The notes beneath the pieces are model-generated. The model saw only the letters and a program-made list of their open reading frames with translations. It made no database searches and was not told where the DNA came from. 17,351 nt of DNA from an uncultured Bacilli bacterium. Lineage in GTDB: Bacteria; Bacillota_I; Bacilli_A; RF39; UBA660. Of this stretch, positions 14,580 to 17,351 are shown in pieces. The stretch spans positions 1-17,351 of the forward strand of contig CANRPB010000017.1 in assembly GCA_947632415.1 (NCBI GenBank), written 5' to 3'. The position numbers and the translations under genes are program-made. Every line of letters begins with the position of its first letter. Position 1 is the stretch's first letter.

Positions 14580-14606
14580 TTCGTAGAAGTATACTACTTC
14601 TGCGAA
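14580..14606. repeat. palindromic repeat, copy 3
   Basis: TTCGTAGAAGTA, centre TAC, TACTTCTGCGAA: the same element as at 11593-11619 with one base change that leaves a wobble pair. It ends 8 bp upstream of the prepilin -35 and 39 nt after the topA stop. No second flanking copy occurs at this locus. Confidence 0.75.
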
Positions 14607-14645
14607 ATTTCTTTACACTTTTTTACACTAAAAAGAGAATTAAAA

Positions 14646-16667
14646 CTAATCCTCCTTATAATCACAACTCGAACACTTAATTTTTTTACCCTTAATCGTT
14701 AACATACTATTACACTCTGGACAAAGTCTATTAATAGGTTTATCCCAATAAGCCGTTTTACAATCTGGATAATTATTACATCCATAAAAAATCTTTCCTT
14801 TTTTACTTCTTTTCTCAATAATCTTACCACTACAATTAGGACAATCCATTACTTCCTTTTCCTCTTTAGGAACACTCTTAATGTATTTGCACTCAGGAAA
14901 ACCACTACACGCTGTAAACTCACCATACTTACCCTTCCTAATAACTAAAGGCTTACCACAATTAGGACAAAGCTCCCCTGTTTCCTTTACTTCCTTTTTA
15001 GGCAAAGAATCAAAAGCATTCTTTAAAGCCGGTTCAAACTCCTTATAAAAATCATTTAATGTCTCATACCAAACCTTATCACCCAAAGCAATCTTATCCA
15101 AATCACTTTCCATATTAGCCGTATACTCAACATTAATAATATGACCAAAACTTTGTGCTAATTTATCAGTTATCTCAATACCAATTTCTGTAGGTACAAA
15201 CTTCTTCTCAACAATATCAACATAACCTCTTTTTTTAATCGTATCAATAATAGTCGCATACGTACTAGGCCTACCAATGCCTAACTCCTCTAAATCCTTA
15301 ATTAACTTAGCCTCAGTATACCTACTAGGAGGTTTCGTAAAATGCTGTTCCTTAGAAATATCATCACTCGTTAATATATCCCCAACTACAAACTCAGGTA
15401 TAACTTGATCCTTCGCATCCTCATACTCACTATACACTTTCAAATAACCATCAAAAGTTATAACTTGACCATTAAGCTTAAACTGATAATTATTATTATC
15501 CAAAATAACCGTTGTATTTTTAGTCTTAGCTGGAGCCATCAAACTAGCCAAAGCCCGAGCATATATAAGCTTATATAACTTATACTCATCATTAGACAAA
15601 TACTTCTTAACCGATAAAGGCGTTCTATAAATACTAGTCGGACGAATCGCCTCATGCGCATCCTGAACATTCTCCGTCTTCTTACTCTTTTTAACAAAAC
15701 CTACATAATCCTTACCATAATTATCATTAATATACTTGTATGTAGCACTAATAAACTCATCAGAAAATCTAACCGAATCCGTACGCATATAACTAATTAA
15801 ACCAACAGTCTCATTCTCTAACTCCACACCCTCATATAACTTTTGCGCCAAACTCATCGTCTTTTTAGCACTAAACCCTAACTTAGTCGAAGCCTCTTGC
15901 TGTAACGTACTAGTAATAAAAGGAAACTTACTATTCTTAACCTTATCCTTAATATCAACACTCAAAACCTTAAACTCACTAGATAAAGCACTCAAAATAT
16001 TATCAGCATCTTCTTCACAAGTAATACTTATCTCTTTATTATCAAAAGTATCAAGATCCGAAGAAAAACTATCAAACATAGCCCTAATCGTCCAATACTC
16101 TTCCTCTTTAAAAGCCTCAATTTCCCTTTCCTTTTCAACAATTAACTTTAAAGCAACACTCTGTACCCTACCAGCACTACTACCATTAGTCTTCGACTGA
16201 ATCAACTTACTCAAACGAAACCCAATAATACGATCTAAAATACGTCTAGTCTCTTGACTATTAACAAGATCATAATCAATCTTTCGTGGATGCTTAAAAG
16301 ACTCAAGAATAGCCGGCTTAGTAATCTCATTAAAAACAACACGGTCATAATTTTGATCATTCAACCCTAAAGCATCATACAAATGCCAACTAATAGCCTC
16401 ACCCTCACGATCAGGGTCAGTCGCTAAAAAAACATGATCAGAATTCTTAACCTCTTTTTTTAAAGTATCAATATCCTTCTTCTTACCCTTAATCGTCACA
16501 TAATCAGGCTTAAAATTATTTTCAATATCAACACCCAATCCAAATTTACCCTTAGTCGATAAATCCCTAATATGCCCCTTACTAGACAATACCTTATAAT
16601 CATTTCCCAAATACTTTTCAATAGTCTTAGACTTACTAGGTGATTCGACTATAACTAAATTTTTCAT
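14646..16667 (-). CDS. topA: DNA topoisomerase I (type IA)
   Basis: The 673-residue enzyme relaxes negative supercoils by single-strand passage. The Toprim domain starts MKNLVIVESPSKSKTIEKYL (catalytic E8) and holds DPDREGE (84-90) for Mg2+. The strand-binding part has SAGRVQSVAL (164-173), and the active-site tyrosine is Y293 in ISYMRTDSVR. IGRPSTYATII follows at mid-length. The C-terminus carries two complete four-cysteine zinc ribbons (CPNCGKP...CSGFPEC and CPNCSGK...CNNYPDC) and a third (CPEC...CSSC) at the very end, the common Bacillota arrangement. Length is normal. AAGGGAG lies about 8 nt before the ATG, and a strong promoter lies just upstream. No clear terminator follows it, so some read-through toward prepilin copy 2 is possible. 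Confidence 0.97.
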   Translation of the reverse strand: MKNLVIVESPSKSKTIEKYLGNDYKVLSSKGHIRDLSTKGKFGLGVDIENNFKPDYVTIKGKKKDIDTLKKEVKNSDHVFLATDPDREGEAISWHLYDALGLNDQNYDRVVFNEITKPAILESFKHPRKIDYDLVNSQETRRILDRIIGFRLSKLIQSKTNGSSAGRVQSVALKLIVEKEREIEAFKEEEYWTIRAMFDSFSSDLDTFDNKEISITCEEDADNILSALSSEFKVLSVDIKDKVKNSKFPFITSTLQQEASTKLGFSAKKTMSLAQKLYEGVELENETVGLISYMRTDSVRFSDEFISATYKYINDNYGKDYVGFVKKSKKTENVQDAHEAIRPTSIYRTPLSVKKYLSNDEYKLYKLIYARALASLMAPAKTKNTTVILDNNNYQFKLNGQVITFDGYLKVYSEYEDAKDQVIPEFVVGDILTSDDISKEQHFTKPPSRYTEAKLIKDLEELGIGRPSTYATIIDTIKKRGYVDIVEKKFVPTEIGIEITDKLAQSFGHIINVEYTANMESDLDKIALGDKVWYETLNDFYKEFEPALKNAFDSLPKKEVKETGELCPNCGKPLVIRKGKYGEFTACSGFPECKYIKSVPKEEKEVMDCPNCSGKIIEKRSKKGKIFYGCNNYPDCKTAYWDKPINRLCPECNSMLTIKGKKIKCSSCDYKED

Positions 16668-16694
16668 AATGATATCTCCCTTTCAATACTTAAA

Positions 16695-16723
16695 TTTATA
16701 CACTATAATTATATAATTGTCAA
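16695..16723 (-). promoter_or_regulatory. topA promoter
   Basis: On the minus strand a perfect TTGACA (16723-16718), 17-bp spacer and TATAAA (16700-16695). The transcript should begin near 16688, leaving a leader of about 20 nt with the AAGGGAG site. It is the best promoter match in the window. Confidence 0.8.
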
Positions 16724-16771
16724 TACATAAAATTATACACAAATTAAAGAAAAAAAGTTCTAAATACAATT

Positions 16772-16799
16772 AAAAAAAACACTAATTATTTTAAATTAG
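16772..16799 (-). terminator. weak intrinsic terminator after the Nudix gene
   Basis: On the minus strand CTAATT (16799-16794) pairs with AATTAG (16787-16782) around a 6-base loop, then TG and eight T residues. The short stem overlaps the stop codon of the Nudix gene. Confidence 0.45.
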
Positions 16800-17235
16800 A
16801 ATTTAATAACCTCTGATTCAATTCCCAAAGAGCCGTCTTATTGATGTCAAAATTTAACCTTTCATATGCCTCATCATAAGTTAACCACTCATACTTCACA
16901 TGTTCACTAGACAACTTTATATCACAACATTCAACAAAAACACCAAAAGAATGCTCAGTAACAACATATACATCCCTTCCCCAAGTAAACTCCCCAGTCA
17001 CATTAACAACAGGAATAGAAGAAACAGAAGAAAGCTCAAAAACATTGTCCACCTTTAAACCAGTTTCTTCAAATATCTCTCTTTTTACTGTTTCAACTAA
17101 TGTCTCATCATCTTCTACTCCCCCTGATATTGCCTGCCAAACGGAAAACCTCTTTCTATTAAATATACAATATTCATACTGATTCCTTTGATTCTTTCTG
17201 TATAAAAAAATCAATACCTGTTTTGGTTTTCTCAT
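16786..17235 (-). CDS. Nudix hydrolase (NudB/dihydroneopterin-triphosphate or dATP pyrophosphohydrolase-like)
   Basis: The 149-residue protein carries the Nudix box GGVEDDETLVETVKREIFEE followed by TGL, matching G-x5-E-x7-REUxEExGU with all metal-binding glutamates present. The family splits nucleoside diphosphates linked to another group X. The start RKPKQVLIFLYRK and FSVWQAISGGVE resemble NudB-like enzymes (which read FWQSVTGSVE in E. coli), used in folate synthesis or dATP clearance; the substrate cannot be decided from sequence. A longer frame begins at 17316, but the region before 17235 has no ribosome site, whereas ATAGGGAG lies 7 nt before the ATG at 17235. It is upstream of topA with a separate topA promoter between. 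Confidence 0.85.
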   Translation of the reverse strand: MRKPKQVLIFLYRKNQRNQYEYCIFNRKRFSVWQAISGGVEDDETLVETVKREIFEETGLKVDNVFELSSVSSIPVVNVTGEFTWGRDVYVVTEHSFGVFVECCDIKLSSEHVKYEWLTYDEAYERLNFDINKTALWELNQRLLNSNLK

Positions 17236-17351
17236 ATTATTACTCCCTATTTCTACAATTCTTAAAAATATAACTAATCGCTCTGTATTAGATTGTGAGG
17301 GATGAGGGTATTCCAATATTTTGAAAAATATGATATATTATAGATGCTAAA

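Noticed and set aside
1..17351. CRISPR array, tRNA/rRNA genes, insertion sequence ends, riboswitches
   Set aside because: No regularly spaced repeats, cloverleaf-like or rRNA sequence, transposase with terminal repeats, or recognisable riboswitch core was found by reading both strands.

Overview
The window is a low-GC (about 30% by eye) bacterial chromosome segment read with the standard code: tryptophan is TGG throughout and no gene needs TGA as sense. Strong AGGAGG-type ribosome sites, sigma-A-like promoters, RNase HIII, a thioredoxin/CvpA locus, YfhO-type membrane glycosyltransferases and Gram-positive-style prepilins point to Bacillota, probably an uncultured gut-type lineage (RF39/Erysipelotrichales-like Bacilli or a low-GC Clostridia). 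That placement is inference. Twelve of the fourteen genes are on the minus strand.

Left part (1-5130): the 3' end of an Rpn/PD-(D/E)XK transposase-like nuclease enters from the left edge and converges, through a bidirectional terminator, on a minus-strand unit of a small lipoprotein, a GT-C-like membrane protein of the PTPS-related type and a YfhO protein. The last two overlap by 11 bp and probably build or modify a cell-surface glycan.

Middle part (5140-9170): a two-gene unit encodes a seven-helix protein laid out like a hybrid histidine kinase but lacking key catalytic residues, followed 10 nt later by a secreted protein with an FGE/C-type-lectin-like C-terminus. The last 90 coding bases of that domain jump to about 54% GC and are rich in NNC codons, which resembles the variable region of a diversity-generating retroelement (DGR) target. 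Then come trxA and cvpA, divergent from rnhC; this looks like a shortened form of the rnhC-zapA-cvpA-polX-mutS2-trxA neighbourhood of Bacillus.

Right part (10200-14640): two prepilin-like genes share a 440-bp, nearly identical 5' region and the same upstream promoter block, but end in hypervariable segments of exactly equal length between invariant WWLR and VSPAFRIG motifs. An AAA ATPase of the DUF4143 family sits between them. Three copies of a long palindrome (arm TTCGCAGAAGTA) lie upstream of the pilins. Two of them bracket a 172-bp stretch with an outward-facing promoter and a terminator, an arrangement that could be an invertible switch or an operator system. topA and a Nudix hydrolase close the window.

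The most interesting theme is surface variation: three FGE/DUF6273-like surface proteins with divergent tips, a degenerate signalling protein beside one of them, and switch-like repeats beside the others. No reverse transcriptase, template repeat, invertase or pilus assembly gene is present here, so any mechanism must draw on genes elsewhere.
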